Assembly (NCBI RefSeq): GCF_032586155.1
Contig: NZ_JAWHTC010000003.1
Location: 62,001-126,000, forward strand
Direction: 5' to 3'
DNA from: JAWHTC01 sp032586155
GTDB taxonomy: Bacteria > Pseudomonadota > Alphaproteobacteria > Rhodobacterales > Rhodobacteraceae
DNA length: 64,000 nucleotides
Every line of letters begins with the position of its first letter. Within the stretch, counting starts at the first letter, position 1. The notes beneath the pieces were generated by a model, which saw only the letters and a program-made list of their open reading frames with translations, had not been told where the DNA came from and ran no database searches. This document shows positions 1 to 9,131 of this stretch, one piece after another. The position numbers and the translations under genes are program-made.

Positions 1-36
1 CACGCTGTCCGAACTCACTTGAGATCAGCCGGTGGA

Positions 37-1167
37 TTAGTCTTCTGTGCTCGTACCATCCAGTTGGACAGGTTCAACACCCGCATCCAACAGATCGTTA
101 ATTTCCCCTACTTTTACCTTGTATTCATTGCGCTGGCCATTGCGGATCACACCGACGGTCACACGCTCAGGCTTTGGCGCTGGCGGGGGGGTGACGATTT
201 TTTCGATCTCAACCACCTTTTCAACCTCAACCACGCGCGGTTCGGGTTGTTGCATCTTTTCCTCGACGCTGTTCAGCCGATTGCTGATGCCTTCGGACAT
301 ATTCATCAAAAGCGTCTCGAGATGATCGAGACGTTCGTTATCGGGGGCCACCACAACGGTCGCTTCGGTCTTTTCCTTCTCGGCCTTTGCAGTCGCCTGA
401 TTCATACCTTCGGCAACTTCAGGATCACTAAGGTCTGTAAGTGTAACGCGCTCAATCGGACCAGTTTCAGTGGATGCTACATTGCGCAACGCCAGCGAAA
501 GCGTGCCAACATTCGCACCCAGCACCAGTTTCTGGGCTTCCTGTGTGCTTACTTCGAAAGTGACCGTGCGAACAACGCTTGGCTGGTCCTTCCTATCATC
601 AGCAATCTGGTCGATGGCAAGAACCTTGACGCCCTGAAGAAGAACATCAACGTAATTGTTGCCACGGCCACCACGGGTCAGAAGGATGTCGACTCTGTCA
701 CCCGGCAGAACGAAACCTGCGACGCCGAGCACGTCATTCACACGGATGGAAATCGCCTTCATTCCGGGGGTGAGTTGCGTCGAAAGCTTGGCCCGAACAC
801 CAGGCAACGTGACGCGGGTCGAGAGAATGGGTTCCCCGACGGTCATGTTTGCCAGCACAAAGCGGGCATTCTCTTCGCTTTCGTCGATGATCAGATCCGC
901 GATCTTTTCGAACGAGCCGTCAGGGCGGATCGGACTGGACCATTCGATTTCACGAAGTTTGGCTCGGGTAAGCCTCTCGCCAAAGGCGAGGACTTCATTT
1001 GACACCACCAATGTCGCTTTTTCGGCGGCATCTTCCTCTTTTTGGCTTTGCCCAGCCTCATTGGTCAAGATCTGACGCTGAGACGCCAACCAATCCTGTG
1101 TGCCGTATACGGCCAGTCCCGCCAGAATAACGGCGACCAGCAGACTTATTATCATAGTTAACCGCAC
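37..1167 (-). CDS. cpaB: Flp pilus assembly protein RcpC/CpaB
   Basis: A periplasmic accessory protein of the Tad pilus machine, thought to act with the secretin CpaC/RcpA. The 376-residue product has an N-terminal membrane anchor (about residues 4-22), then a SAF-type domain (about 50-120) and the RcpC/CpaB domain with an INDVLGVAGFVLPGDRVDIL-type segment near residues 143-162. The tail is acidic and charged, with a Val/Glu/Pro-rich stretch (VVEVEKVVEIEKIV) before the C-terminus. The start is a GTG at 1167, preceded by GGAG at a 7-nt spacing; an ATG lies four codons inside. It is separated from flp upstream by a strong terminator, so it probably has its own promoter. Remaining tad genes would lie left of the window. 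Confidence 0.9.
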   Translation of the reverse strand: MRLTMIISLLVAVILAGLAVYGTQDWLASQRQILTNEAGQSQKEEDAAEKATLVVSNEVLAFGERLTRAKLREIEWSSPIRPDGSFEKIADLIIDESEENARFVLANMTVGEPILSTRVTLPGVRAKLSTQLTPGMKAISIRVNDVLGVAGFVLPGDRVDILLTRGGRGNNYVDVLLQGVKVLAIDQIADDRKDQPSVVRTVTFEVSTQEAQKLVLGANVGTLSLALRNVASTETGPIERVTLTDLSDPEVAEGMNQATAKAEKEKTEATVVVAPDNERLDHLETLLMNMSEGISNRLNSVEEKMQQPEPRVVEVEKVVEIEKIVTPPPAPKPERVTVGVIRNGQRNEYKVKVGEINDLLDAGVEPVQLDGTSTED

Positions 1168-1184
1168 TTACATGCTCCAAAATG

Positions 1185-1335
1185 CAGTTGCCCGCTAAGC
1201 GGTTTTTTATTTACTAGCTACACAACCCCAGCACGCGAATGCTTGGCCAATCACAAATACAGTTGACCGCTAAGCGGTTTCTTATTGAACTAATTGCACA
1301 ATCTCAGCACGTGAATGCTTGGTCAATCACAAAGA
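1185..1335. repeat. Two tandem 75/76-bp imperfect repeats, each with a CCGCTAAGCGG palindrome
   Basis: Copy 1 is 1185-1259 and copy 2 is 1260-1335. Both start CAGTTG, carry the interrupted palindrome CCGCT-A-AGCGG near the start, then GCGGTTT, and share CAGCACG and AATGCTTGG further in. They differ at roughly ten positions including one inserted base. The repeats lie directly upstream of the cpaB start, where operator sites or a duplicated promoter would be expected. No regulator for them is recognised in the window. Confidence 0.75.
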
Positions 1336-1415
1336 AGAAATCACCCTTACAAGTAGCCAACTAAATGCGGAAATGGGTTGTTTTTCCAACAGTGCCTATC
1401 TTTTGCAGGTCGAAA

Positions 1416-1454
1416 ATGTCGACACCCCGGTAAAACAGGCCGGGGTGTCGACAT
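1416..1454 (-). terminator. Rho-independent terminator downstream of flp
   Basis: A perfect 15-bp stem (1416-1430 pairs with 1440-1454) encloses a 9-nt loop. Reading on the minus strand it follows the flp stop codon by about 42 bases and is followed by a short TTTT run. It would end most flp transcripts before cpaB. Confidence 0.85.
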
Positions 1455-1496
1455 AGGTTTTCAAGCCTGATGAGGCGCACGCCCTACGCTTCGACC

Positions 1497-1709
1497 TTAG
1501 GTCGAAGGCGAGTTGCCCAGAGCCGTGCCAATCCAGTTGGCCCAGTTGCTCCATGCGAGGCTGAGCTGCTGGCCGAAAAGCAGAACGGCTGCGATAACGC
1601 CGCCGATGAGCAGGCCGAGCACCACCAGGTATTCACTCAGTGCGATGCCTTCATCTTCGCTGTGAAAGCGGATCATGAGGTCAACAAAATACGCGGTAAC
1701 TTTGTTCAT
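1497..1709 (-). CDS. flp: Flp/Fap-type pilin subunit
   Basis: The major pilin of a Tad (type IVb) pilus, made as a short prepilin, cleaved by the TadV/CpaA peptidase and polymerised at the cell surface. The 70-residue product has a short charged leader, a Gly-containing cleavage region EDEG-IALSEY with the conserved Glu and Tyr of the Flp motif, and then a hydrophobic helix (LVVLGLLIGGVIAAVLLFG). Its length and shape are typical of Flp pilins. The start ATG has GGGAG at a 7-nt spacing. A strong terminator follows, as expected for a very highly expressed subunit gene. Confidence 0.93.
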   Translation of the reverse strand: MNKVTAYFVDLMIRFHSEDEGIALSEYLVVLGLLIGGVIAAVLLFGQQLSLAWSNWANWIGTALGNSPST

Positions 1710-2050
1710 AACAGTCTCCCAATACTACATACGTCCACATGCGACGCATTGATGAAAATGCTAAACCAAACAACCAATTGCCGCTGCCGGTTCGACAAAT
1801 CAGACCATATTTGTGCCACAGAATTGCCGCAATGGGAACGGGGAATTAACTTTCCCATAACGTATTACGCGAGTTATGTGCTTAATAGCTCGCATACAGG
1901 GGGATTGAGCCCAATCAGTAAACATTTGACGCGCCAGGGTATTTAATTGGAACGCTGAAGTTCACGTAAGGGTTGCGAGCGGTTGTTTTTGAATTATCTT
2001 TAGTGGATTTTAAAAAAATGGGCTGATTCTCTAAATCAAAACGAATCGGT
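1710..2050 (-). other. 341-bp intergenic region, probable flp promoter region
   Basis: No convincing gene is seen between the TadG-like gene and flp. The stretch is AT-rich compared with its neighbours, and since flp must be transcribed from here or from tadG it probably holds the pilin promoter. No promoter match was good enough to place. Confidence 0.4.
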
Positions 2051-3724
2051 TTATCGAACAAGAACGGCTTCATCACGGACGAAGGTTTCAAGCGTTCCAT
2101 TACCGCCATAGCCGGCAATGTCAATAACCTCGACATCGATGGTTCTTTCCCCACTTGGGAACCAGTTTTCCATCGGGCGGGTCAGAAACACGCTGACATA
2201 GGTGTTCACCACAACATCGCTCAAAGACCCACCGCCGGTAATGTTGCTTTGCAGCTCTCCGCAATCGACCACTGCTAGTGGAAGAACCCGTGGATCTGCC
2301 GTCGGGTCAATCGAGGTGATAGACTGAAGCCCGCCGCCCGCCGAACAGTTGGGCAAACCAACCTCACCGTCGTTGGGGGGGGTAGGGCCCGGTGACCTGG
2401 CGTTCAGCAGGCTATTGCCGGTGGCGATTTCCCAACGATAGACGTCATAGCGCGACGCGAGGCGCCCTGCGAACGACGTGATCGAGGTGGACAGCGTTGT
2501 CTCACTATATGTTCCGACACCATAGTTCACATCCAGGTATCGTTGCAGGTTCCAATCGGAATTGGTTCCGACATAGGCACCCGGTGTTCCTGTTGTCCCG
2601 GTTTTAGTCTGCGGATGCGCCATCACGTCGTTGTCCGGAAACCCATAGACGCCGTCATCATCGCCGTTTTCACCCAGTGTTGTGTCGGTCCAGTTGGATG
2701 GGTTGTCCGGATTAAATATGTGATCATCACCCCAGGCGTGGGCGCTAGTTGGCGTGCAGTCGGCATTGCCTCCGGTGGTCGGCGGCGTGTGGCCCTTGCG
2801 GACATTTTCGGCAATCTGCGGGTAATATCCGAGAGGCTGATTGCCATAGTTTTGCGGCAACACGTCAAACCTGACATTGATCCCTTGCGCCACCGATGTC
2901 ATCGCCCCGGGCGCGGTATCAATGGTTGCATCGTCAAAGCAGGCCGGCACTGAGCCGCCAGCGAAAAAGTCGCGTATGTCATCTGCGCTTGGGTTGCCTG
3001 CAACCTGGAGAAACCCGAAATTACCGGGAAACGCGGTTGATCCGCCGCCAGGATGGAGCCGGATCATGCGGCCATGCAAATCCCCGGCATTGAAACGCTC
3101 CTGAATCTCGTCCGGGTCGTAAATGCCTCCGACATATTCAAATGGGTTACACATAAAGAGTGGCGGGATATCGCAGATGTTCGAATCCGACCGGGCGACG
3201 GCATAGGCACCTATTGGCAATGAACCCGGCACAGGGTTCGAGCCCGATTGAAAAAAGCTCAGTACATCGAAGATGAGGTCGAGGGCGAAGGAATTCCGGT
3301 CAAATGCACGAACGTAAATGTAGTTCGCCTCGCTTCCTGTGGAGGCTGCATTGGCGGCTTTCCAAGCGGCGGTGATCGGAGTGTCGTCGCTGGCGGGAAT
3401 GTCTGTAAGGAAGACAACTTCGAAGCGGGTATCGCCGACGCTGTAGGTCACCGCCTGCGTTGTTGACCCTGAGACGGTCAGCATCGAAACTGGATTGCGC
3501 AATTCGGTCATTGCGTTGCGTGCGTTGGTCATCGCATTGCTCGAGCCGTCAAGTTCACGTGCGCCGGTCAGAGCCAACGCATCGACCACCGTCTGAAGAT
3601 CCGCATGTGCATTATTGCCGCGCCCTACGTCGATCAGAATGAGGCCGAAGCCGAGAAAGACCGGCAGGATGATCAGCGACATAATGAGGACAAATCCATC
3701 TTCGAGGTCGCGCAAAAACTTCAT
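2051..3724 (-). CDS. tadG: TadG-like pilus assembly protein
   Basis: A membrane-anchored Tad pilus protein of the TadE/TadG type. The 557-residue product opens with a basic leader and one hydrophobic helix (about residues 12-32, FVLIMSLIILPVFLGFGLIL), followed by the usual DxGRxxxxxADLQTVVDALALTGAREL region typical of TadG N-termini. The rest is a long presumably periplasmic domain rich in Gly, Asn and Thr, with several Cys. The start ATG is preceded by GGGAG at 8 nt. It lies upstream of flp on the same strand and about 100 bp after the prepilin peptidase. The long C-terminal part was not assigned to a named domain. Confidence 0.82.
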   Translation of the reverse strand: MKFLRDLEDGFVLIMSLIILPVFLGFGLILIDVGRGNNAHADLQTVVDALALTGARELDGSSNAMTNARNAMTELRNPVSMLTVSGSTTQAVTYSVGDTRFEVVFLTDIPASDDTPITAAWKAANAASTGSEANYIYVRAFDRNSFALDLIFDVLSFFQSGSNPVPGSLPIGAYAVARSDSNICDIPPLFMCNPFEYVGGIYDPDEIQERFNAGDLHGRMIRLHPGGGSTAFPGNFGFLQVAGNPSADDIRDFFAGGSVPACFDDATIDTAPGAMTSVAQGINVRFDVLPQNYGNQPLGYYPQIAENVRKGHTPPTTGGNADCTPTSAHAWGDDHIFNPDNPSNWTDTTLGENGDDDGVYGFPDNDVMAHPQTKTGTTGTPGAYVGTNSDWNLQRYLDVNYGVGTYSETTLSTSITSFAGRLASRYDVYRWEIATGNSLLNARSPGPTPPNDGEVGLPNCSAGGGLQSITSIDPTADPRVLPLAVVDCGELQSNITGGGSLSDVVVNTYVSVFLTRPMENWFPSGERTIDVEVIDIAGYGGNGTLETFVRDEAVLVR

Positions 3725-3826
3725 AATAAATCTCCCGGAACAACAGTCGTGGCGCCGCGAAAGCCAGCGAAACCTGCAAATCAGCTCTTTCCGCAGTTAA
3801 TATACTCGCATCGTAGGGTCATACTT

Positions 3827-4333
3827 TCAAGCTCCGGCGGTCCAGATGGCTCGCGACAGGATTGCCGGAACGGCAGCGACACAAAGTGGAATTGCGTAGG
3901 GCACGCGACCTTCATGCTTTAGCTGTGCAAGCTTGCCTCCCAATCCCGACTGAAGGTTGGAAAAAGCGGCAAGACGTATGGCAGCGTACAAAAAAACGGA
4001 AAAGACAAAAAGTATCGCGGCAAAAGTCGCTAATTCAGCATAACCAATGTGCAGACCTAGTGGAAACATCAGCTTGGCATCGCCGGCCCCGAGGGATCGC
4101 AGGAGCCACATAGTAAACCCGAGGGCGAATAGCAGCACACCGGCGAACAGATCACTTGTCAAAGCAGGAAAGAACAAAAGACCTTGAGCAGGCAGGTAAA
4201 GCGCCAGCAGGACAAGCACATCCTTGTTGCGTATTTTGAAGTGCTTAGCGTCATGCCTTGCGATGCCTAACAACAGCACCGCGACCACGACCTGAGTTAC
4301 AACTGAGGTATAAACCAGCCATTGCACTGACAA
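3827..4333 (-). CDS. cpaA: Type IV prepilin peptidase, TadV/CpaA type
   Basis: An inner-membrane aspartyl protease that cleaves Flp prepilin. The 168-residue product is almost entirely membrane helices. It shows the two catalytic aspartates of peptidase family A24A: ARHDAKHFKIRN (Asp near residue 28) and the GxGD motif LGAGDAKLM (near residue 83). The size matches the short TadV class, which lacks the methylase domain of PilD. The start is TTG at 4333 or GTG at 4327; no strong ribosome site decides it. It follows the TadD-like gene by 4 bp, so the two are probably co-transcribed. Confidence 0.9.
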   Translation of the reverse strand: MSVQWLVYTSVVTQVVVAVLLLGIARHDAKHFKIRNKDVLVLLALYLPAQGLLFFPALTSDLFAGVLLFALGFTMWLLRSLGAGDAKLMFPLGLHIGYAELATFAAILFVFSVFLYAAIRLAAFSNLQSGLGGKLAQLKHEGRVPYAIPLCVAAVPAILSRAIWTAGA

Positions 4334-4337
4334 TGGC

Positions 4338-4859
4338 TTAAATGCCTTTCAGCTGGCCAGGTCCACGTTTGGGGTAATTTACTGAGTTGCGCAGAAGTTC
4401 GAGGTTGTTCGCCGTCACCGGATTGGACGGATCCTTCTCGTATGCTTTGAGGAAATACGTCCGGGCTTGCACCAGTTCCCCTCGTAGAAGCATCGAATAA
4501 CCATAGTTGTTAAGGTATTCGATACGACCGCCGATAATTGGTTTGAGAGAGCGATAGGCAAAGTCGGAATGGTCGAACTTGCGAAGCATGTCTGCGCTGG
4601 CAGCAAACCCAAGCAATGCGGCAGGGTCCTTGGGCGTCACATCAAGAGCGCTTTTGAACATCCGGAAGGACTTGCCATAGTTCCCTTCTTTGAACTGGAC
4701 CTTGGCGGACACAAGAAGATCGTCATCCGGGTAGTAGCTCAGGTTTGAAGTGTCTTTAGCAGACGCCGGAGAGTCACCGAAGCCTGTCAATTCTGCCCAG
4801 CTGACATTCTCGCAGCTCGCAAGGCTGATGAAGCAAACCAATGCAATAAAAGGTCTCAT
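4338..4859 (-). CDS. tadD: TadD-like TPR lipoprotein
   Basis: A TPR lipoprotein thought to help place or assemble the Tad secretin. The 173-residue product begins with a lipoprotein signal peptide ending in the lipobox LASC (Cys about residue 16). TPR-like helices follow from about residue 45: AKVQFKEGNYGKSFRMFKSA, then DPAALLGFAASADML, and LLRGELVQARTYFLKAYEKD. I chose the ATG at 4859 over an upstream in-frame TTG at 4874 because it puts the signal peptide at the N-terminus. It lies 4 bp before the prepilin peptidase gene. Confidence 0.82.
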   Translation of the reverse strand: MRPFIALVCFISLASCENVSWAELTGFGDSPASAKDTSNLSYYPDDDLLVSAKVQFKEGNYGKSFRMFKSALDVTPKDPAALLGFAASADMLRKFDHSDFAYRSLKPIIGGRIEYLNNYGYSMLLRGELVQARTYFLKAYEKDPSNPVTANNLELLRNSVNYPKRGPGQLKGI

Positions 4860-5022
4860 GACTATATGCCCCAACGGATCGCATGTGTTGATCGCTTCTG
4901 TGCGCGACCGACATAGAGAGGAGGTAGCACATGCTTCCAGGGCAACGCTATTTGTTTTAACGGCATGTTTATGGCCCGTTGCATCATTCCCACACCGGGA
5001 TTCCTGCTATCTGGAGCAAGGA

Positions 5023-6969
5023 TCAATGAAAAGCCGTGCGAATTGCGCCGCAATCATACAGAAAGTATGAAGTTGTGGACTCATCCCGGTGCGTTGCTAT
5101 GGGCAAGGTAAACCTGAAAGGTTCCACGCGAGGGTTCTCAACGGCGGTACGCAGAACCAGCAGGCCCAGCTCCGGCAAAGCTTTGCAAACCATTGCGATC
5201 TGGCCCCAATCCTGAGGGCCCTGCGCTGTGGGGACTGATTTGTCAGGGCAGCGCGCTACTGGGTTTTCATCAAAGTCTGACGTGTTGAGAAGGCGCAAGA
5301 TTTTGGCGCGGCGTTCGAATTCCATGGCTTGATCGCGGAAGAACAAGATGCCGCTTTTTTGACGACAGCCGAAATACGCCGGCACTTGCATTTTGAACCA
5401 TTGAACCGGAAGGTTGCCTTCCCAATAGACCGTGCGACCGCTCATCATCGTCAGTGCTTGAAGATCTATTGGCGTGGACGAGGTTACGAATTTTTCGGAT
5501 TCGCTGCGGTCATCGATGATCGCGATCGAAATGGCACCCCCTAACAATAGGCCTGCCAAGATTGCGGGCCGTTTTGCGGCTGGTCGTTCGGGCAAGAGTA
5601 GCACCATCAAAGCAAGAGCGATGAAAATCAACCGTGCAAGCGCTTCTGCCCACCCGATGCCTGAGGAGTCCGAAATCAATTGCAAGACAATGATCGATAA
5701 CGCCAGTGCACCGCCCCAAACGGCAGGAAGCAGAACGAGTATTCTGTGCCAAAGTTTCAATGGCCGATCGCGCGTTACCTCAAACATAAAGGCAACCAAA
5801 GCCCCGAACGCAATGGTCGCCGCACCCAGAGTCACCAATCCATAGGCCGTTTCTACGATTGCAAATACCACGGCGACAGCAATCAGGGTACGGCTGCGAA
5901 GATGGCGACGGTCCGCTGTGAAAGTAACCACGACCATCATGTTGCCGAACAAGGAAAGGAACAACAGTACCCGCCAAATTTGCAGGGATGTGATCAACCG
6001 GTTTGCCAGAATATCCGAGCCGACAATCGAGATAGCCGTCAAAGTGGGTGCGAGAACCAGAAGGCCCATGGAAAACCGGGCAATTATCGGGGGTGCGACG
6101 AAGGCGGACATCAAAAGCGATGTTGCTGGCAGCAACACGGTCGCAAATGCCAGAGAGAAGTTCCAGCCGGTGGGGAAGACGATGCTGTCACGTAGCCGTA
6201 AGAGCCGATACCATTCCGGGTCAAACTGTTGGAACAGCCAAGTGAACGGAGCAACCCCGAGAGCAGCCAGCGCAACGACTATCACCAGGCCGAACAATGC
6301 GATTGCCAGACGCTGCCGGGTACCAAGCACAATCAAACTGCCAACCGTTAGCGCAGCCAGCCCCGTCAACGGGTGCAACACTAAAGCAAAGAAAAGCGCG
6401 GCAATGCCCATCAGGCGCTTTCCCTGCCATAGAAGCGCCATCGCCCCCATCCCAAAGGATTCTGCGAATAGGCGCGGTGTTACGAAGTTTTCACCATATG
6501 AGAGTATCGCATTGCCGTACCCGGGGCTGAGAACAAGAGCAAAGCCTGCGGCGGCGTAGGCCATCTGCCGACGCGGGAGCATGTTTTGTGCCAAGCGTGT
6601 GAGTGCGCTAATCCACAAACCCAGACCGGCAATCCACAGAAGCAGGTTGGCGCCAACCAATCCGATGGCACTGACCAATGGAGCGTGGATTTTTCCGAAC
6701 AGTGTGAAGCTTCCCTGGTTCCCATAGCGAAAGAATAGGTCTTGGCCGAGCTCATGACTGTCCGACTGTTTCAGAGCCTGCGCTGCATAGAGCGTGGCGT
6801 CGTGAACGATGCCAGGATATGGGCGGGTCGCGAGCAAGAGAACCAGCAAGGCGATGATATAAACGACGTCCGACTGTGCCGAAGGCAAATTGCGTTTGGG
6901 GCCATGGGAGGCGGCAGTTGAAAAGCCCGAATCCAGTTTAGCTGAGCTGTCAGCCTCCTTTGCTTTCAT
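5023..6969 (-). CDS. Polytopic membrane protein, GT-C glycosyltransferase-like
   Basis: A 648-residue protein with about a dozen hydrophobic segments between residues 35 and 490, then a soluble, probably periplasmic, C-terminal domain of about 165 residues. The first large loop carries an acidic motif (VHDATLYAAQALKQ) in the place where GT-C enzymes keep their catalytic Asp. The gene overlaps the upstream flavoprotein gene by 20 bp, which points to translational coupling and a shared pathway. No named family was recognised, so transfer of a lipid-linked sugar is an inference from topology and neighbours. Confidence 0.75.
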   Translation of the reverse strand: MKAKEADSSAKLDSGFSTAASHGPKRNLPSAQSDVVYIIALLVLLLATRPYPGIVHDATLYAAQALKQSDSHELGQDLFFRYGNQGSFTLFGKIHAPLVSAIGLVGANLLLWIAGLGLWISALTRLAQNMLPRRQMAYAAAGFALVLSPGYGNAILSYGENFVTPRLFAESFGMGAMALLWQGKRLMGIAALFFALVLHPLTGLAALTVGSLIVLGTRQRLAIALFGLVIVVALAALGVAPFTWLFQQFDPEWYRLLRLRDSIVFPTGWNFSLAFATVLLPATSLLMSAFVAPPIIARFSMGLLVLAPTLTAISIVGSDILANRLITSLQIWRVLLFLSLFGNMMVVVTFTADRRHLRSRTLIAVAVVFAIVETAYGLVTLGAATIAFGALVAFMFEVTRDRPLKLWHRILVLLPAVWGGALALSIIVLQLISDSSGIGWAEALARLIFIALALMVLLLPERPAAKRPAILAGLLLGGAISIAIIDDRSESEKFVTSSTPIDLQALTMMSGRTVYWEGNLPVQWFKMQVPAYFGCRQKSGILFFRDQAMEFERRAKILRLLNTSDFDENPVARCPDKSVPTAQGPQDWGQIAMVCKALPELGLLVLRTAVENPRVEPFRFTLPIATHRDESTTSYFLYDCGAIRTAFH

Positions 6970-8539
6970 GGTATTCCTCTTCAGTGTTAACTTGCCAAAG
7001 GTCCCGGCGCACGTCGCGCCCTTCGACGATCCCGTCGACGGCCATCATTGCGGTCAACATAGAGTGGTCCTGGTTGTTATAGCGGTGCATACCGTTGCGG
7101 CCCACGCAAAACAGGTTTTCAAACGACATGGTATACTCTTCGATTTCCGAAAACCGAGCGTAGGTGCCGAAATAGGCCGGATAGGCCTTATGTGTTCGCA
7201 CGACCACGCCATCCAGCACGTTGCTCACAGACGCGACGCCGATTTTCTGCAATTCCTCGGCCCCCAAGCGTTTGAGTGCTTCGTCCTCCATCGACCACAA
7301 GGCATCACCCTCGTCGACGAAGTATTCTAATCCGACCCAAACTGTTGCGGGATCGGCAACCAGATAGGGGCTCCAGTTGTTGAACAATTGCAGCCGCCCG
7401 ACCTTTACGTCGGATTCCTGTACGTAGATCCAGTTGTCTGGCACCCGTTCGGCCAGCGTGTGCCCGTCAGCGCCGCCGCCCAGGTCGATCCGCTTCAAAA
7501 GCAGCCCGACGGTCAGAAAATCCCGGTAGCTGAGCCCTTCACTGATTTCGAGCAGAGCGGGCGGGGCAGGGGGCCTTTGGCCGCCGATCAGGTGCTGCAC
7601 CGGCATCGAGGAAAACAAGTAATCCGCGGTGATCTCTTGGGTTGAACCGTCAGGTCCCTGTACGGTTACCCCGGTAATTCGGCCTTTGTCATGCGACACG
7701 TTGGTCACGCGCGTCTCAAGGTGCAACGTGCCTCCGTGCCGTTCAATTTTCTTTGCGACTTCCTCCCAAAGCTGGCCGGGCCCAAACTTGGGATAAAGAA
7801 AACGCTCGATCAGGCTGGTCTCGGTGTCTTTTTGTGACAACGATGCCTTGCCCGGCTTTAGTTTGCGCAGCATGTTGCGGATCAGGCCGGAAATCGAAAC
7901 GCCCTTGATCCGTTGCGCGCCCCAATCAGCTGGAATTTCCTCACAGGAGACACCCCAGACTTTTTCCGTGTAGTCGCGGAAGAAGGTGGCATAAAGTTCT
8001 TCTCCGAAGCGATTTACGATGAAGTCGCGCAATGTGCGTTCAGGCCGGATCGGCCGAAGCCGTGCCTTCGCGTAACTTGCAACGATCCTAAGTGTGCGTG
8101 CCAGCCCGAGATTGGCGAAGGTCCGGCGGTTGAACTTCAACGGATAGTCATAGAGTTTGCGACCGAACAGAATTCGGGACGTCCGGTCGCGCACCAGCAT
8201 CACCGCGTCCACCTGCTCGGGATCGGGGCCTCCGATTGGCTCTGACAAATCACGCTGACGATTGTGATAGGTGATTATCAGGCCGTCCTCGTCGCTTGAA
8301 CGCGCCTGAAGGGGTAGAATGTGCGTCCACCAATCCATCACACGGTCGGATTTGGAAAAGAACCTGTGCCCACCGATGTCGATGCGGTTGTCCTTGTAAT
8401 TGACGGTTTTCGAAATGCCACCGACCTGGATGTCAGCTTCAAAGATGACAGGGCGGATATCGGTTCGCGTAGCAAGCTCGTACGCCGCGGTCAGCCCAGC
8501 TGGCCCAGCGCCAATGATAATGGCGGTTTTTTGCGTCAT
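6950..8539 (-). CDS. NAD(P)/FAD-dependent oxidoreductase, UDP-galactopyranose mutase-like
   Basis: A cytoplasmic flavoprotein of 529 residues. The N-terminus carries the dinucleotide-binding motif IIIGAGPAGLTAAYEL (about residues 7-22), an acidic strand end (FEAD), and the GGISKTV and DIGGHRFFSK signatures seen in UGM-like and protoporphyrinogen-oxidase-like amine oxidases. A second FAD contact (FCVGRNGMHRYNNQDHSMLT) lies near the C-terminus. It overlaps gtrA by 4 bp (ATGA) and the GT-C-like gene by 20 bp, forming a three-gene unit. In this setting a role in making or modifying an activated sugar is likely but not shown. Confidence 0.85.
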   Translation of the reverse strand: MTQKTAIIIGAGPAGLTAAYELATRTDIRPVIFEADIQVGGISKTVNYKDNRIDIGGHRFFSKSDRVMDWWTHILPLQARSSDEDGLIITYHNRQRDLSEPIGGPDPEQVDAVMLVRDRTSRILFGRKLYDYPLKFNRRTFANLGLARTLRIVASYAKARLRPIRPERTLRDFIVNRFGEELYATFFRDYTEKVWGVSCEEIPADWGAQRIKGVSISGLIRNMLRKLKPGKASLSQKDTETSLIERFLYPKFGPGQLWEEVAKKIERHGGTLHLETRVTNVSHDKGRITGVTVQGPDGSTQEITADYLFSSMPVQHLIGGQRPPAPPALLEISEGLSYRDFLTVGLLLKRIDLGGGADGHTLAERVPDNWIYVQESDVKVGRLQLFNNWSPYLVADPATVWVGLEYFVDEGDALWSMEDEALKRLGAEELQKIGVASVSNVLDGVVVRTHKAYPAYFGTYARFSEIEEYTMSFENLFCVGRNGMHRYNNQDHSMLTAMMAVDGIVEGRDVRRDLWQVNTEEEYHESKGG

Positions 8540-8985
8540 GTTCTGTTTCGGGCCGCGGTCGGCAAGCCCGCCGCGCTGGCACGGCGAAAGCTGAAATGCT
8601 TATGTGCAAAAAAGGAATAGAAAGCTGTTACAGCGACAGCCATGACATGAGCCGCCAATTCCAGGGATACTGGCAGAGACATTACCGTGAATTGGACGCG
8701 TAAGCCGTTCAAAAACAGATGTGCCAAAGCCGTGGTCAAGGCCAATCCGCCAAGAGAAACCAAGAAGAAATCGCGTAACTCCTCCTGCGGCGGACGGCCG
8801 GACGAATCGTAGGTGTAGGCCCGGTTCAATGTGAAGCTGACGCCCATACCCGCGATGAAAGCGATGGCGACGGAAGCGGCATAGCCAAAGGAGTCGTTAA
8901 AACCCAGATACCCGTAGAGCAAGACGCCAGTGGCAAGGTTCACTGCCGCGGCCAGACCGGAGAATATCAGAAACCTGAAAAACAT
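8536..8985 (-). CDS. GtrA family membrane protein
   Basis: A small four-helix membrane protein, about 149 residues from the ATG at 8985 (a TTG at 9003 would add six). GtrA proteins are thought to move undecaprenyl-linked sugars across the membrane for polysaccharide or protein glycosylation. The family pattern is visible: FLIFSGLAAAVNLATGVLLY at the start, then FGYAASVAIAFIAGMGVSFTLNR with the conserved NRAYTY, and a closing helix before HKHFSFR. It is first in a three-gene operon with the flavoprotein and the GT-C-like protein. Confidence 0.88.
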   Translation of the reverse strand: MFFRFLIFSGLAAAVNLATGVLLYGYLGFNDSFGYAASVAIAFIAGMGVSFTLNRAYTYDSSGRPPQEELRDFFLVSLGGLALTTALAHLFLNGLRVQFTVMSLPVSLELAAHVMAVAVTAFYSFFAHKHFSFRRASAAGLPTAARNRT

Positions 8986-9131
8986 GCTTTGGGCCCTAGT
9001 CAAAGGAAACGTAAGAAATTGATTTAGCTTTTACCAACACGGTAGTCGAGGCGGGCCGCTTCAAACAACCTTTTTTCGGGAAACTCAGTGTTCCCGACTG
9101 GATGAGCTTTCATTTCCGGGGCATAGCCTGA

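Noticed and set aside
19..1002. Long open frame on the plus strand opposite cpaB
   Set aside because: It is antisense to a clear family member, has the composition of a shadow and no ribosome site.
1800..1850. A possible sigma-54 promoter on the minus strand before flp (TGGCAC box)
   Set aside because: The required GC at the -12 element is missing (TGGTC follows at the right spacing), so the match is not good enough.
9076..9097. Hairpin TCGGGAA-loop-TTCCCGA between the AAA+ gene and gtrA
   Set aside because: The T-run lies on the wrong side for termination on the minus strand, and no binding protein is suggested.
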